Source of the DNA: Microbacterium testaceum
GTDB lineage: Bacteria; Actinomycetota; Actinomycetes; Actinomycetales; Microbacteriaceae
DNA length: 64,000 bases
Assembly (NCBI RefSeq): GCF_020781835.1
Contig: NZ_JAJGNJ010000001.1
Coordinates: 469,070 to 533,069 of the forward strand
Reading direction: 5' to 3'
Shown: positions 9,024-16,243 of the stretch, piece by piece
Layout: the number at the start of each line of letters is the position of its first letter
How positions within the stretch are numbered: position 1 is the stretch's first letter
Notes under the pieces: generated by a model
Databases searched by the model: none
Told to the model about the DNA's origin: nothing
The model's input: the letters and a program-made list of their open reading frames with translations, nothing else
Made by a program: the position numbers and the translations under genes

Positions 9024-9036
9024 AGAGGAGCCCGTC

Positions 9037-9873
9037 ATGTACGAGGCCATCATCATCGGCGGCGGTCCCGCCGGGCTGCAGGCCGCCCTCACCCTGGGGC
9101 GCATGCATCGCCGAACCCTGCTGCTGGACTCCGGCGAGTACCGCAACGCCACGGTCGACCACGCGCAGAATCTGCTCGGCAACGACGGTGTCGCCCCGGC
9201 CGATCTGCGCCGCCGCGGCCGCGATGAACTCGCCGCATACGCGACGGTGGAGATCCGGGATGCCATGGCGTCCGGGGTCGCGGCCGACGCCGACGGCGTG
9301 CGGGTGGAGGTCGCGGGCGAGCAGCTCCGTGCCGACCACCTCGTGCTGGCGACCGGTCTCGCCGACGATCTCCCGCCCATCCGCGGACTGTCGGAGCACT
9401 GGGGTGATCGCGTCGCCAACTGTCCGTTCTGCCACGGCCATGAATTCGCCGGGCGTCCGGTCGCCGTGCTGAACGCATCGCCGCACGCGGCGATGCTGCG
9501 CGGGATGCTCGAGCCCGTGGCATCCGAGGTCTTCGTGCTCGACCCGGCGCGCGTCGTGCAGGTCGAGAGCACCGGCGACGGACTGGCGCTCGTGCTCGAC
9601 GACGCGTCGAGGTTCGACGTCGCCGGAGCCTTCGTCGCACCCGTCTCGCGCCAGCGGGCGCCCTTCGCGGCGCAGCTGGGCCTCGACCTGCAGGAGTCCG
9701 GGGCCGTCCGGATCGACCCCTTCGGGCGCACGAGCGTCGACCGCGTCTTCGCGGTCGGCGACATGGCCCACCCCGATCACTTCCCGGGGCCGATGGCGAG
9801 TCTCGCGGCGGCGATCACGGCCGGCCAGCTCGCGGCCGTGGCGATCGTGCAGAGCCTCGCAGCGCCGCGGTGA
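9037..9873 (+). CDS. Thioredoxin reductase-like FAD/NAD(P) oxidoreductase
   Basis: A 278-residue flavoprotein. GGGPAGLQAA near the N-terminus binds FAD, ATG(L) closes the first FAD half, CPFCHGHE (about 130-137) is the redox-active CxxC, and VFAVGDMAHP near the C-terminus is the second FAD motif. The NADPH-binding glycine motif is degenerate (NASPHAAMLR), so the electron donor may be unusual. ATG 9037 is preceded by GAGAGGAG 6 nt upstream; an in-frame ATG at 8992 lies inside the operator and is rejected. The promoter has MerR geometry, so the MerR at the window start is the likely activator. The role is probably thiol or redox homeostasis. Confidence 0.87.
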   Translation: MYEAIIIGGGPAGLQAALTLGRMHRRTLLLDSGEYRNATVDHAQNLLGNDGVAPADLRRRGRDELAAYATVEIRDAMASGVAADADGVRVEVAGEQLRADHLVLATGLADDLPPIRGLSEHWGDRVANCPFCHGHEFAGRPVAVLNASPHAAMLRGMLEPVASEVFVLDPARVVQVESTGDGLALVLDDASRFDVAGAFVAPVSRQRAPFAAQLGLDLQESGAVRIDPFGRTSVDRVFAVGDMAHPDHFPGPMASLAAAITAGQLAAVAIVQSLAAPR

Positions 9874-9999
9874 GTCCTGTCGGTCGCGGAGCACCCGGTC
9901 GTCCTGTTGCAGGGCGCACGGCGCGGACTTCGGATGCGCGAGCCCACCCGTGACCGACGCATTCCGCTGGCGCGCAGGTCGCTTTCCTAGACTGGGCGA

Positions 10000-11082
10000 G
10001 TGGACAGCGGGGGCAGAGGACCGGCGACGACCGAGGATGCCGGCCTCGGGCGCCCCCGCCGACTCGCCCGCGACCTGACGATCCTCGGCGTCATCGGCGC
10101 ACTGCTCTTCGCCGCGCTGGGTGCCGGAGCGGCCGCCGCGTACCGCGAGCTCTACAGCCCGCGCGCCTTCGTTCTGCACTACCTCGAGCTGCTGCAGGAC
10201 CGTCGAGCGGCCGAGGCGCTCGCGGTGCCCGGCGTCGCCGTCGACTCCACCGAGCTCGAGAGCGCGGGTCTGCCCGCCACGGCATCCGAGGCGCTCCTGC
10301 GCTCGGACGCCCTGCAGGCGATCACGGACGCGCGCGTGACGAGCGAGACCGTCGACGGCGACATCACCCGCGTCACCGTCGAGTACCGTGCCGGTGCGTA
10401 CGACGGCCGCACCACCTTCGCCGTCCGCCAGGACGGATGGTCCGGCGTCGTGCCGCATTGGCGCTTCGACGTGAGCCCCCTCGCCGTCGTCGATCTCACC
10501 GTGCGCGGCTCGATGCGGTTCTCGGTCAACGGGTTCGAGATCGACAAGCGGCAGGTGTCCGTCGACGGGGCGGATGCCGACCCGTCCGCGGCCGTCCCCC
10601 TGCTGGTGTTCTCGCCGGGTCTGTACTCGGTCGCGGTGGACACCGCGATCTCGGCGACCCCGGGGGTGGCCATCCTCGCCGACTCCCCCCTCACGGGGGT
10701 GCCGGTCGACGTGCAGGCCGAGCCCACGGAGGAGTTCGTCTCCGTCGTCCAGCAGCGCGTCGAGGACTTCCTCACGACGTGCGCCGAGCAGAAGGTGCTC
10801 CAACCCACCGGCTGCCCGTTCGGATTCACCGTCCGCAACCGGATCGACGACGCTCCCACCTGGTCCATCGTCCAACAGCCCACGGTCTCGGTCGTGCCGG
10901 ATGGCGCCGGTTGGCGCATCCCGTCCGCGAAGGCGGTGGCCCGCATCGAGGTCGACATCCGCTCGATCTTCGACGGATCGGTGCGCACCGTCGAAGAGGA
11001 CGTCCCCTTCACCGTGGACGGCGAGATCACCGTGCAGCCGGACGGTTCGGCATCCATCGCCATCGGCGGCGGCACCGACTGA
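10000..11082 (+). CDS. Membrane-anchored protein of unknown function
   Basis: A 360-residue protein. A cytoplasmic tail of about 25 residues is followed by one membrane segment (about 28-47) and a large extracytoplasmic part with beta-rich, NTF2-like features (AFVLHYLELLQDRRAAEAL). No catalytic motif is recognised. The start is GTG 10000, with TAGACT at 9988-9993 just 6 nt upstream, so the mRNA is probably leaderless. It is convergent with the copper-resistance fusion; the two stops are 13 nt apart. The 126 nt before it hold only this promoter. Confidence 0.7.
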   Translation: MDSGGRGPATTEDAGLGRPRRLARDLTILGVIGALLFAALGAGAAAAYRELYSPRAFVLHYLELLQDRRAAEALAVPGVAVDSTELESAGLPATASEALLRSDALQAITDARVTSETVDGDITRVTVEYRAGAYDGRTTFAVRQDGWSGVVPHWRFDVSPLAVVDLTVRGSMRFSVNGFEIDKRQVSVDGADADPSAAVPLLVFSPGLYSVAVDTAISATPGVAILADSPLTGVPVDVQAEPTEEFVSVVQQRVEDFLTTCAEQKVLQPTGCPFGFTVRNRIDDAPTWSIVQQPTVSVVPDGAGWRIPSAKAVARIEVDIRSIFDGSVRTVEEDVPFTVDGEITVQPDGSASIAIGGGTD

Positions 11083-11095
11083 CCGGGCGCCCGCC

Positions 11096-13093
11096 TCAGC
11101 GGCCCTTCGCCGCCTCGCGCTCGGCGATGCGTGCATCGCGCGCGGCAAGGCGCTGGAGCTCGGCGTTGTACTCGTCGAGCTCGATGTCACCGACCCGGTC
11201 GACGTGGCGGTCGCGGCGGCGCTGCTGTCGCTCGTCGCTGCGGCTCCACTGGATCGCGACGGTGATCGCGAGGATCAGCGTCGGGATCTCGCCCACGCTC
11301 CACGCGACGCCGCCGCCGGTGTACTGGTCCTGCAGCGGGGTGGCGCCCCACTCCCGGCCCATGGCCCCGAACCATTCGGCCGCCATGAGACCGGAGTTCA
11401 TCATGATCGCGATGCCGAAGAAGGCGTGCATCGCCATGATCGCGATGAGCACCAGCAGCCGCATCGGATACGGCAGCCGGTAGGGGACGGGATCGATGCC
11501 GATGAGACTCAGGACGAACAGGTAGCCGGTGATGAGGAAGTGCGCGACCATCCAGATGTGGCCGACGTGGTCGTACAGCGACCAGCGGAACAGGTCGGTG
11601 TAGTAGAACGCCCACAGCGATCCGATGAACAGCCCCGCCGCGACGTACGGGTTCGTCAGCACCGTCGCGACCGGGTTGTGCACGGCCCAAAGGATCCATT
11701 CGCGGCCCCCGCGCGAACCGTCCTCGCGCTTGCGGATGGCCCGCGCGGCGAGGGTGACGGGCGCGCCGGCGACCAACAGCAGCGGGATCGCCATCGACAG
11801 CAGCATGTGCTCGATCATGTGCACGCTGAACAGGTAGTCCTGGTAGACGTTCAGCGGACCGGAGGTGACCCAGAAGATCGCGAACATGCCCAGCGACCAC
11901 AGCACCGTGCGGTGGATCGGCCACGTGTCGCCGCGGCGGTGCAGACGCCATGCGCCCGCCCAGTAGAAGAACAGTCCGAAGCCGGCGACGAACGCCCACA
12001 GCAGATCGATGTCCCACGCCGTGAACCAGCGATCGAGGGTGAACTCCGGCGGCAGCGGCGACCCGGTGAGCACCTCCGCGGGTGTGCGGCCGATCGGGGG
12101 GAGGTCGGCGGCGGGCGGGGGCGTCCGGGCGAGGGCGACCGCGATCCCGCTGGCGACGCCCATGAAGACCAGCTCGAGCAGGACGACGCCCCAGAACCGG
12201 CGCGACCCGGCCTCGTCGCCCATGCCGGCGATGAGCCGGCGGCGATACCAGGCTCCCAGGACGCCCATCGCCACGAGAGCGGTGACCTTCACGAGCACGA
12301 GGACGCCGTAGGGCGAGAGGAGGTTCTCCCAGCCGATCAGCCCGATCGAGGCGCGCACCGTGCCGGACACGGCCACGACGATGAAGGACACCAGCGCGAG
12401 CGACGAGTACCGCAGCAACGCCGTCTGCAGCTGCGATCGGCTGAGCGCCGGCCGCACCACGACGAGCAGGACCAGACCGCCGAGCCAGACCGCCGCGGCG
12501 ATGATGTGCAGCACGAGAGAGGTGACCGCCGCGGTGTGGCTCGCCTCGGTGCCGGCGTGTCCCTGCGTGCCCATCGGGATGAGCGCGGCGATCGCCAGAA
12601 TCGCGACGAGGAGGGTCGGGACCCACGTGCGTACGGCGAACGTGAGCACGGTGAGCACGGCACCGGCGATCGTGGTGATGAGCCACGCGGGACCGATCTC
12701 GGTCTCGACGAGGAAGCGCCCGAGCTGTTGCCCGAAGACGGCGTCGAGGGTGGGCGTCGCGTTGATGACGTTGAGGAACGTCAGGAACCCGGTCGCCGCG
12801 GCGGCCACGGTGAAGACGGCCGCGCCGATGGATGCCGTGTCGAGGGCGATCTCGAAGGGACGCTCGCCCGCGGGCAGGGCGAACAGCGCCAGTACGAGCG
12901 AGCCGACCATCGTCGCCGCCGACAGGTTGACCACGAGCGTCGCGGCCGGAAGCCCCCAGCGGACGAACGGACCGGGGTCGGCCAGGAGCGATGGCGCGGC
13001 ACCGCCGCCGTAGGCCAGACCCGCGACCACGCAGATCGCCGAGACCACGACGAGGATGACGGGTCCGGCCACGCGGAGGGCTCGGGGATTCAC
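11096..13093 (-). CDS. CopD-CtaG fusion: copper / cytochrome oxidase assembly membrane protein
   Basis: A 665-residue polytopic protein that joins two families. Residues about 1-330 are CopD-like (eight membrane segments, with GTQGHAGTEASHTAA and LHIIAAAVWLGGL). Residues about 345-640 are CtaG/caa3_CtaG-like (WDIDLLWAFVAGF, HMIEHMLLSMAIPLLL, VGHIWMVAHFLITG). The histidine pairs in membrane segments are potential copper ligands. It should supply copper to cytochrome c oxidase or handle periplasmic copper. The GTG start at 13093 has TAGGCT 6 nt upstream on the minus strand (leaderless). The long acidic/basic C-terminal tail is cytoplasmic. Confidence 0.88.
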   Translation of the reverse strand: MNPRALRVAGPVILVVVSAICVVAGLAYGGGAAPSLLADPGPFVRWGLPAATLVVNLSAATMVGSLVLALFALPAGERPFEIALDTASIGAAVFTVAAAATGFLTFLNVINATPTLDAVFGQQLGRFLVETEIGPAWLITTIAGAVLTVLTFAVRTWVPTLLVAILAIAALIPMGTQGHAGTEASHTAAVTSLVLHIIAAAVWLGGLVLLVVVRPALSRSQLQTALLRYSSLALVSFIVVAVSGTVRASIGLIGWENLLSPYGVLVLVKVTALVAMGVLGAWYRRRLIAGMGDEAGSRRFWGVVLLELVFMGVASGIAVALARTPPPAADLPPIGRTPAEVLTGSPLPPEFTLDRWFTAWDIDLLWAFVAGFGLFFYWAGAWRLHRRGDTWPIHRTVLWSLGMFAIFWVTSGPLNVYQDYLFSVHMIEHMLLSMAIPLLLVAGAPVTLAARAIRKREDGSRGGREWILWAVHNPVATVLTNPYVAAGLFIGSLWAFYYTDLFRWSLYDHVGHIWMVAHFLITGYLFVLSLIGIDPVPYRLPYPMRLLVLIAIMAMHAFFGIAIMMNSGLMAAEWFGAMGREWGATPLQDQYTGGGVAWSVGEIPTLILAITVAIQWSRSDERQQRRRDRHVDRVGDIELDEYNAELQRLAARDARIAEREAAKGR

Positions 13094-13123
13094 CCCCCAA
13101 GCCTACGTCGCCCGCACATGCAG

Positions 13124-13154
13124 GAGGGGGGATGCCGACGCGGCATCCCCCCTC
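13124..13154 (-). terminator. Terminator hairpin after hup
   Basis: This is a perfect 14-bp stem (GAGGGGGGATGCCG with its complement) and a 3-nt loop. It lies 18 nt beyond the HU stop codon and just before the fusion gene's promoter. There is no U-tract, as is common in high-GC terminators. Confidence 0.85.
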
Positions 13155-13172
13155 TCACAGTGCGCTGTCGTC

Positions 13173-13460
13173 TTACTTGACGGCGGCCTTCAGCTTCGAG
13201 CCGGCGGTGACCTTGACACGCTTGCCCGCGGGGATCGAGATCTCCTCGCCCGTCTGGGGGTTGCGGCCGGTGCGGGCCGAGGTGGCGACCTGCTCGAACG
13301 CGATCCAGCCCGGGATCGAGACCTTGCTGCCCTTGGCGACGGCCTCGGAGACGGTGGAGAAGAGGGAGTCGAGCACGCTCGACACGGCGGACTGGCTCTG
13401 TCCGGTCGCGCTGGCGATGCTCGCGACGAGCTCGGTCTTGGTGATGGACTTGTCGGCCAT
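13173..13460 (-). CDS. hup: HU-family nucleoid DNA-binding protein
   Basis: A 95-residue HU homologue. It begins KSITKTELVASIASATGQS and carries the DNA-binding arm region ARTGRNPQTGEEISIPAG and the C-terminal KLKAAVK. It bends and compacts DNA as a dimer. Unlike mycobacterial HupB it has no long lysine/alanine tail. ATG 13460 is preceded by GGAGGAC 6 nt upstream. The leader is long and structured (hairpins at 13474-13493 and 13508-13529), and three 10-bp repeats lie upstream of the probable promoter. A strong hairpin follows the gene, so it is monocistronic. Confidence 0.95.
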   Translation of the reverse strand: MADKSITKTELVASIASATGQSQSAVSSVLDSLFSTVSEAVAKGSKVSIPGWIAFEQVATSARTGRNPQTGEEISIPAGKRVKVTAGSKLKAAVK

Positions 13461-13473
13461 GTGGTTGTCCTCC

Positions 13474-13529
13474 AGGCGACGGTCGTGTCGCCTCTCGTTA
13501 CATCGGACGAGGAGGGATTCCCCTCCTCG
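13474..13529 (-). promoter_or_regulatory. Two leader hairpins upstream of hup
   Basis: Hairpin 1 (13474-13493) is AGGCGAC-6 nt-GTCGCCT, perfect, and abuts the Shine-Dalgarno sequence. Hairpin 2 (13508-13529) has a 9-bp perfect stem CGAGGAGGG/CCCTCCTCG with an ATTC loop. Both lie in the expected 5' untranslated leader and may modulate translation or mRNA stability. Confidence 0.55.
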
Positions 13530-13565
13530 GTGGTCGGGAGACCGCCTCGACAGTATCAACCGAAC

Positions 13566-13595
13566 CGCGGAATTACGCGGATATTCGCGGATTTC
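13566..13595 (-). repeat. Three 10-bp repeats upstream of hup promoter
   Basis: CGCGGAATTA, CGCGGATATT and CGCGGATTTC occur head to tail with an exact 10-bp period, one helical turn. They lie directly upstream of a candidate -10 (GATACT on the minus strand, near 13550), a position suited to an UP element or activator site. Confidence 0.5.
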
Positions 13596-13683
13596 GCCCG
13601 CGGAAGGGCGGCGTGTCGCTTCAGATCTGTGACGGAAGGGACGCGTGAGGCGGTCCCGGGGAACAGGACGGGGCTCCGCCCGC

Positions 13684-14556
13684 TCAGGCACCGGTGCGTC
13701 GACGTGACCGATGGGCGCTCAGCGCGAGTGCACCCACGAGAGCCGCCAGCCCCCACGGCACGAGAGCCAGCACCTCGGGTGCACCGCTTCGCGCGAGCAC
13801 GGATCGCGCGGGCGCCGACGGGCCGGATGCCGCGGCGGCCGGGGTGGTCGCCTCGATCGACGGCGACGGGCCCGCGGCGGGTTCCTCGGAGTCGGACGGG
13901 GTCGGGCTCGGGGTCGGCCCGGTCCCCGCCGGCAGGACGAGCAGCTCCAGAGATCCCTGACGATCACCCACCCTCACCTCGACCGGGTGCTGCCCCGGAG
14001 CGAGTCCGGGGATCGTGAACGCAAGCGTGAACGTTCCGTCGGATGCGCTGCGACCGACGAGGGTGGGGTCCGGGCTCGCGCTGGTGGTCACGAGCACGTC
14101 GGTGTCGGCCGGGAAACCGAGCCCGATCAGCTGCAGCCGCTGCCCGACCGTCCCGGCGGGCGGTTCGAACCACACCGCGCCCTCGGTCTCGTCCGGATCC
14201 GGGGCGGAGGTCACGACGGTGTATTCCGCCTCCCACTCGTCGGGACCCACCCAGATGATCACCGCGTGCCGCCCCGGCGCGACATCGGGGATCGTGAAGG
14301 GCACGTCGAAGAATCCCTCGCTGTCGGTGTGCCCCGCGGTGACGGGCTCCTCGTCCGGATCCGTCGCCACGAGCACCTCGGAGTCCGAGGCGAAGCCGGT
14401 GCCCAGCAGGCGCAGCTCCTGCCCGACGGTGCCCTGGGCCGGCAGGAAGGAGGCGCTCGGCGCACCCGCCGCACCCGCTGCGGCTCCCCCTCCGAGTACG
14501 GCCGCGAGGCCGACCACGACACCCCACGCGATGACTCGATGCACCGTCGTCTTCAC
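13684..14556 (-). CDS. Surface-anchored protein with two Ig/IPT-like repeats
   Basis: A 290-residue secreted protein. It has a signal peptide (about 1-32), then two tandem homologous domains of about 85 residues. Each starts with a GTVGQ.L.L.G.GF..D..VLV pattern (about 38-115 and 128-205) and ends in a P(D/G)(V/L)APG(R/Q)H strand. A Pro/Ser/Thr linker follows, then a C-terminal membrane segment (about 262-280) and an RRR tail. No LPxTG motif is seen, so it is membrane anchored rather than sortase linked. The GTG start has GAGGAG upstream. The function is probably adhesive or structural. It is convergent with nothing and sits between hup and the ribosomal genes. Confidence 0.78.
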   Translation of the reverse strand: MKTTVHRVIAWGVVVGLAAVLGGGAAAGAAGAPSASFLPAQGTVGQELRLLGTGFASDSEVLVATDPDEEPVTAGHTDSEGFFDVPFTIPDVAPGRHAVIIWVGPDEWEAEYTVVTSAPDPDETEGAVWFEPPAGTVGQRLQLIGLGFPADTDVLVTTSASPDPTLVGRSASDGTFTLAFTIPGLAPGQHPVEVRVGDRQGSLELLVLPAGTGPTPSPTPSDSEEPAAGPSPSIEATTPAAAASGPSAPARSVLARSGAPEVLALVPWGLAALVGALALSAHRSRRRTGA

Positions 14557-14630
14557 TCCCGCTCCTCGGCTCGGAAGGTCGGTGCCCCGCCGCCTTCGCG
14601 CGGAAGCTTAGCGAACCCCGCTCGTCCAGA

Positions 14631-14677
14631 CACGACGAAGGGCGAGGGGCCTCTCGGAACCCCCGCCCTTCGTCGTG
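14631..14677 (-). terminator. Terminator of rpmB-rpmG-rpsN
   Basis: CACGACGAAGGGCG pairs perfectly with CGCCCTTCGTCGTG, and the stem extends through GGGG/CCCC with one bulged base around a 10-nt loop. It starts 11 nt after the rpsN stop codon. Confidence 0.88.
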
Positions 14678-14687
14678 GAACTGGTGC

Positions 14688-14993
14688 TTACCAGGACGAC
14701 TTGGTCACACCGGGCAGCTCGCCCCGGTGGGCCATGTCGCGGAAGCGGACACGCGAGACGCCGAACTTCGTCAGCACGCCACGGGGGCGGCCGTCGATGA
14801 CGTCGCGGCTGCGCACACGCGCGGGCGACGCGTTGCGGGGCAGCTTCTGCAGGCCCACGCGGGCGGCCTCGCGGGCCTCGTCGGTCGCGTTGGGGTCGAC
14901 CAGGGTCTTCTTCAGCTCGGCGCGCTTCGCGGCGTAGCGCTCGACGACGACCTTGCGCTGCTCGTTGCGCGCGATCTTGCTCTTCTTAGCCAT
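14688..14993 (-). CDS. rpsN: 30S ribosomal protein S14 (zinc-independent paralogue)
   Basis: A 101-residue S14 of the long C- type. It contains no cysteine at all, so it lacks the zinc ribbon of the S14 normally encoded in the spc operon. [13 protein letters not shown] at the N-terminus and [14 protein letters not shown] in the centre are diagnostic, and it ends in VTKSSW. It starts 2 nt after the rpmG stop. In other actinobacteria this paralogue replaces the zinc form when zinc is scarce; whether that holds here is inference. Confidence 0.96.
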   Translation of the reverse strand: MAKKSKIARNEQRKVVVERYAAKRAELKKTLVDPNATDEAREAARVGLQKLPRNASPARVRSRDVIDGRPRGVLTKFGVSRVRFRDMAHRGELPGVTKSSW

Positions 14994-14995
14994 GC

Positions 14996-15166
14996 TTAGC
15001 GCTCCTCTCGGAAGTCGACGTGCTTGCGGACCACGGGGTCGTACTTCTTCAGCACGATGCGGTCGGGGTTGTTGCGGCGGTTCTTGCGCGTCACGTAGGT
15101 GTAACCCGTGCCGGCGGTCGAACGCAGCTTGATGATCGGACGGACGTCCTGAGCCTTCTTCGCCAT
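14996..15166 (-). CDS. rpmG: 50S ribosomal protein L33 (zinc-independent paralogue)
   Basis: A 56-residue L33 beginning [20 protein letters not shown] and containing [15 protein letters not shown]. It has no cysteine, hence it is the C- form without the zinc ribbon. Its ATG overlaps the rpmB stop codon by one base (TAATG arrangement), so the three ribosomal genes form one operon. Confidence 0.96.
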   Translation of the reverse strand: MAKKAQDVRPIIKLRSTAGTGYTYVTRKNRRNNPDRIVLKKYDPVVRKHVDFREER

Positions 15167-15402
15167 TACAGCTTCACGCCCTTCGCCTGCAGGTCACGGA
15201 CGACGGCCTCGATACCGCGCGCGTCGATGACCTTGATGCCCTTCGCCGACACGTTGAGCTTGATGTTGCGACCCAGCGACGGAACGAAGTAGGTCTTCTT
15301 CTGCACGTTCGGGTCGAAGCGGCGCTTCGTCCGGCGGTGCGAGTGCGAGATGTTGTGACCGAAGCCGGGAACCGCTCCGGTCACCTGGCACACTGCTGCC
15401 AT
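15166..15402 (-). CDS. rpmB: 50S ribosomal protein L28 (zinc-independent type)
   Basis: A 78-residue L28 starting [20 protein letters not shown]. Only one cysteine remains of the CxxC pairs of the zinc form, and the C-terminal half ([18 protein letters not shown]) matches the C- paralogue known as RpmB2. It leads the three-gene operon. AGAAGGAGAC before the ATG is a good ribosome binding site. The promoter is at 15509-15537 and the roughly 100-nt leader contains a hairpin. Confidence 0.96.
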   Translation of the reverse strand: MAAVCQVTGAVPGFGHNISHSHRRTKRRFDPNVQKKTYFVPSLGRNIKLNVSAKGIKVIDARGIEAVVRDLQAKGVKL

Positions 15403-15423
15403 GGTGATGTCTCCTTCTGTACC

Positions 15424-15443
15424 GTGACACCGGACGGTGTCAC
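15424..15443 (-). promoter_or_regulatory. Inverted repeat in rpmB leader
   Basis: GTGACACC and GGTGTCAC form a perfect 8-bp dyad separated by 4 nt, 22 nt upstream of the rpmB start. It could be an RNA hairpin for ribosomal-protein feedback or an operator. It does not match the Zur box at 22651. Confidence 0.5.
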
Positions 15444-15508
15444 CCAAGATCCCTTGTCTGCACCCCGTTCCGGGCACAGCACGAGGCCGGGATCGGAAGA
15501 AGGGGTAC

Positions 15509-15537
15509 GTACTACGCGCTGGAGTGCGCGCAGACAA
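15509..15537 (-). promoter_or_regulatory. Promoter of the rpmB operon
   Basis: On the minus strand TTGTCT (15537-15532) and TAGTAC (15514-15509) are separated by 17 nt, a good sigma-70-like match about 100 nt upstream of rpmB. Confidence 0.6.
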
Positions 15538-15541
15538 GCGA

Positions 15542-16243
15542 TCAGTCTAGCACGCCCGGCGTGTCGCCTTGACGAGCCGTCTCCTCGGCGGCTCCCCGGC
15601 CCCAGCGGAACGCCGACACCGTCGGGTCTCCCGTCAGCCAGAACCGCCACGGGAACGCCGCGGTCCCCGCGACGCCCGCGACTCCCACCCGCGGGCCCGT
15701 GGCGATCGGCGTGGCGCGCCGCTCGGGCAGGAACAGCCGCGCCCGCGCACCGGCGCGCTCGGCCCCGGTGATGGCGTCGATCCCGTCGTGGGCCGGATGC
15801 CGCAGGCCCACGGCATCCCCCAACCGTCCGGGTCCGCGCGCGAGGTCGCGCGCCGTGCGCACGACACCGCCGCGCTCCCGACGACGCCGCTCGGCCGCAG
15901 CGGCACCCTCGATCACTTCGCCCCCGCGCAGCAGCACACCGCCGGCGACGCCGTCGGGCCCGCACACGACGTTGACGCAGGAGTGGATGCCATGGCTCAG
16001 ATACACGTAGAGGTGCCCCGGCTCGCCCCACATGGTCGCGTTGCGCGCCGTCGGACCGCCGCGCGCGTGAGAGCCGGGGTCGGGCCGGTCGCCCGTTCCG
16101 AGCCCGTGGTACGCCTCGACCTCGCTGATGCGCAGCACCACGCGCTCCCCCGCGACGACGGTTTCGAGGTGCGCGCCGAGCAGGAGCGGGGCGACCTCGA
16201 CGGGCAGAGCCTGGAGGTCGTGGCGCGCGGCGGGTCGCGTCAT
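15542..16243 (-). CDS. 3-methyladenine DNA glycosylase (AAG/Mpg family)
   Basis: A 233-residue homologue of human alkyladenine glycosylase. [22 protein letters not shown] carries the catalytic Glu and substrate-pocket Tyr, [20 protein letters not shown] and CVNVVCG follow, and DLARGPGRL is typical of the family. It excises alkylated purines in base-excision repair. The start ATG at 16243 overlaps the preceding stop by 4 nt (ATGA). It is the last gene of the long zinc operon, an unexpected place for a repair gene. Confidence 0.93.
   Translation of the reverse strand: MTRPAARHDLQALPVEVAPLLLGAHLETVVAGERVVLRISEVEAYHGLGTGDRPDPGSHARGGPTARNATMWGEPGHLYVYLSHGIHSCVNVVCGPDGVAGGVLLRGGEVIEGAAAAERRRRERGGVVRTARDLARGPGRLGDAVGLRHPAHDGIDAITGAERAGARARLFLPERRATPIATGPRVGVAGVAGTAAFPWRFWLTGDPTVSAFRWGRGAAEETARQGDTPGVLD

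Noticed and set aside
8992..9036. Longer N-terminus for the reductase from ATG 8992
   Set aside because: That start lies within the MerR operator and before the probable transcription start; ATG 9037 has a proper ribosome binding site directly before the FAD motif.
15424..15443. Zur box before rpmB
   Set aside because: The dyad GTGACACC/GGTGTCAC does not fit the TGANAAC-N-GTTNTCA pattern found before znuA.
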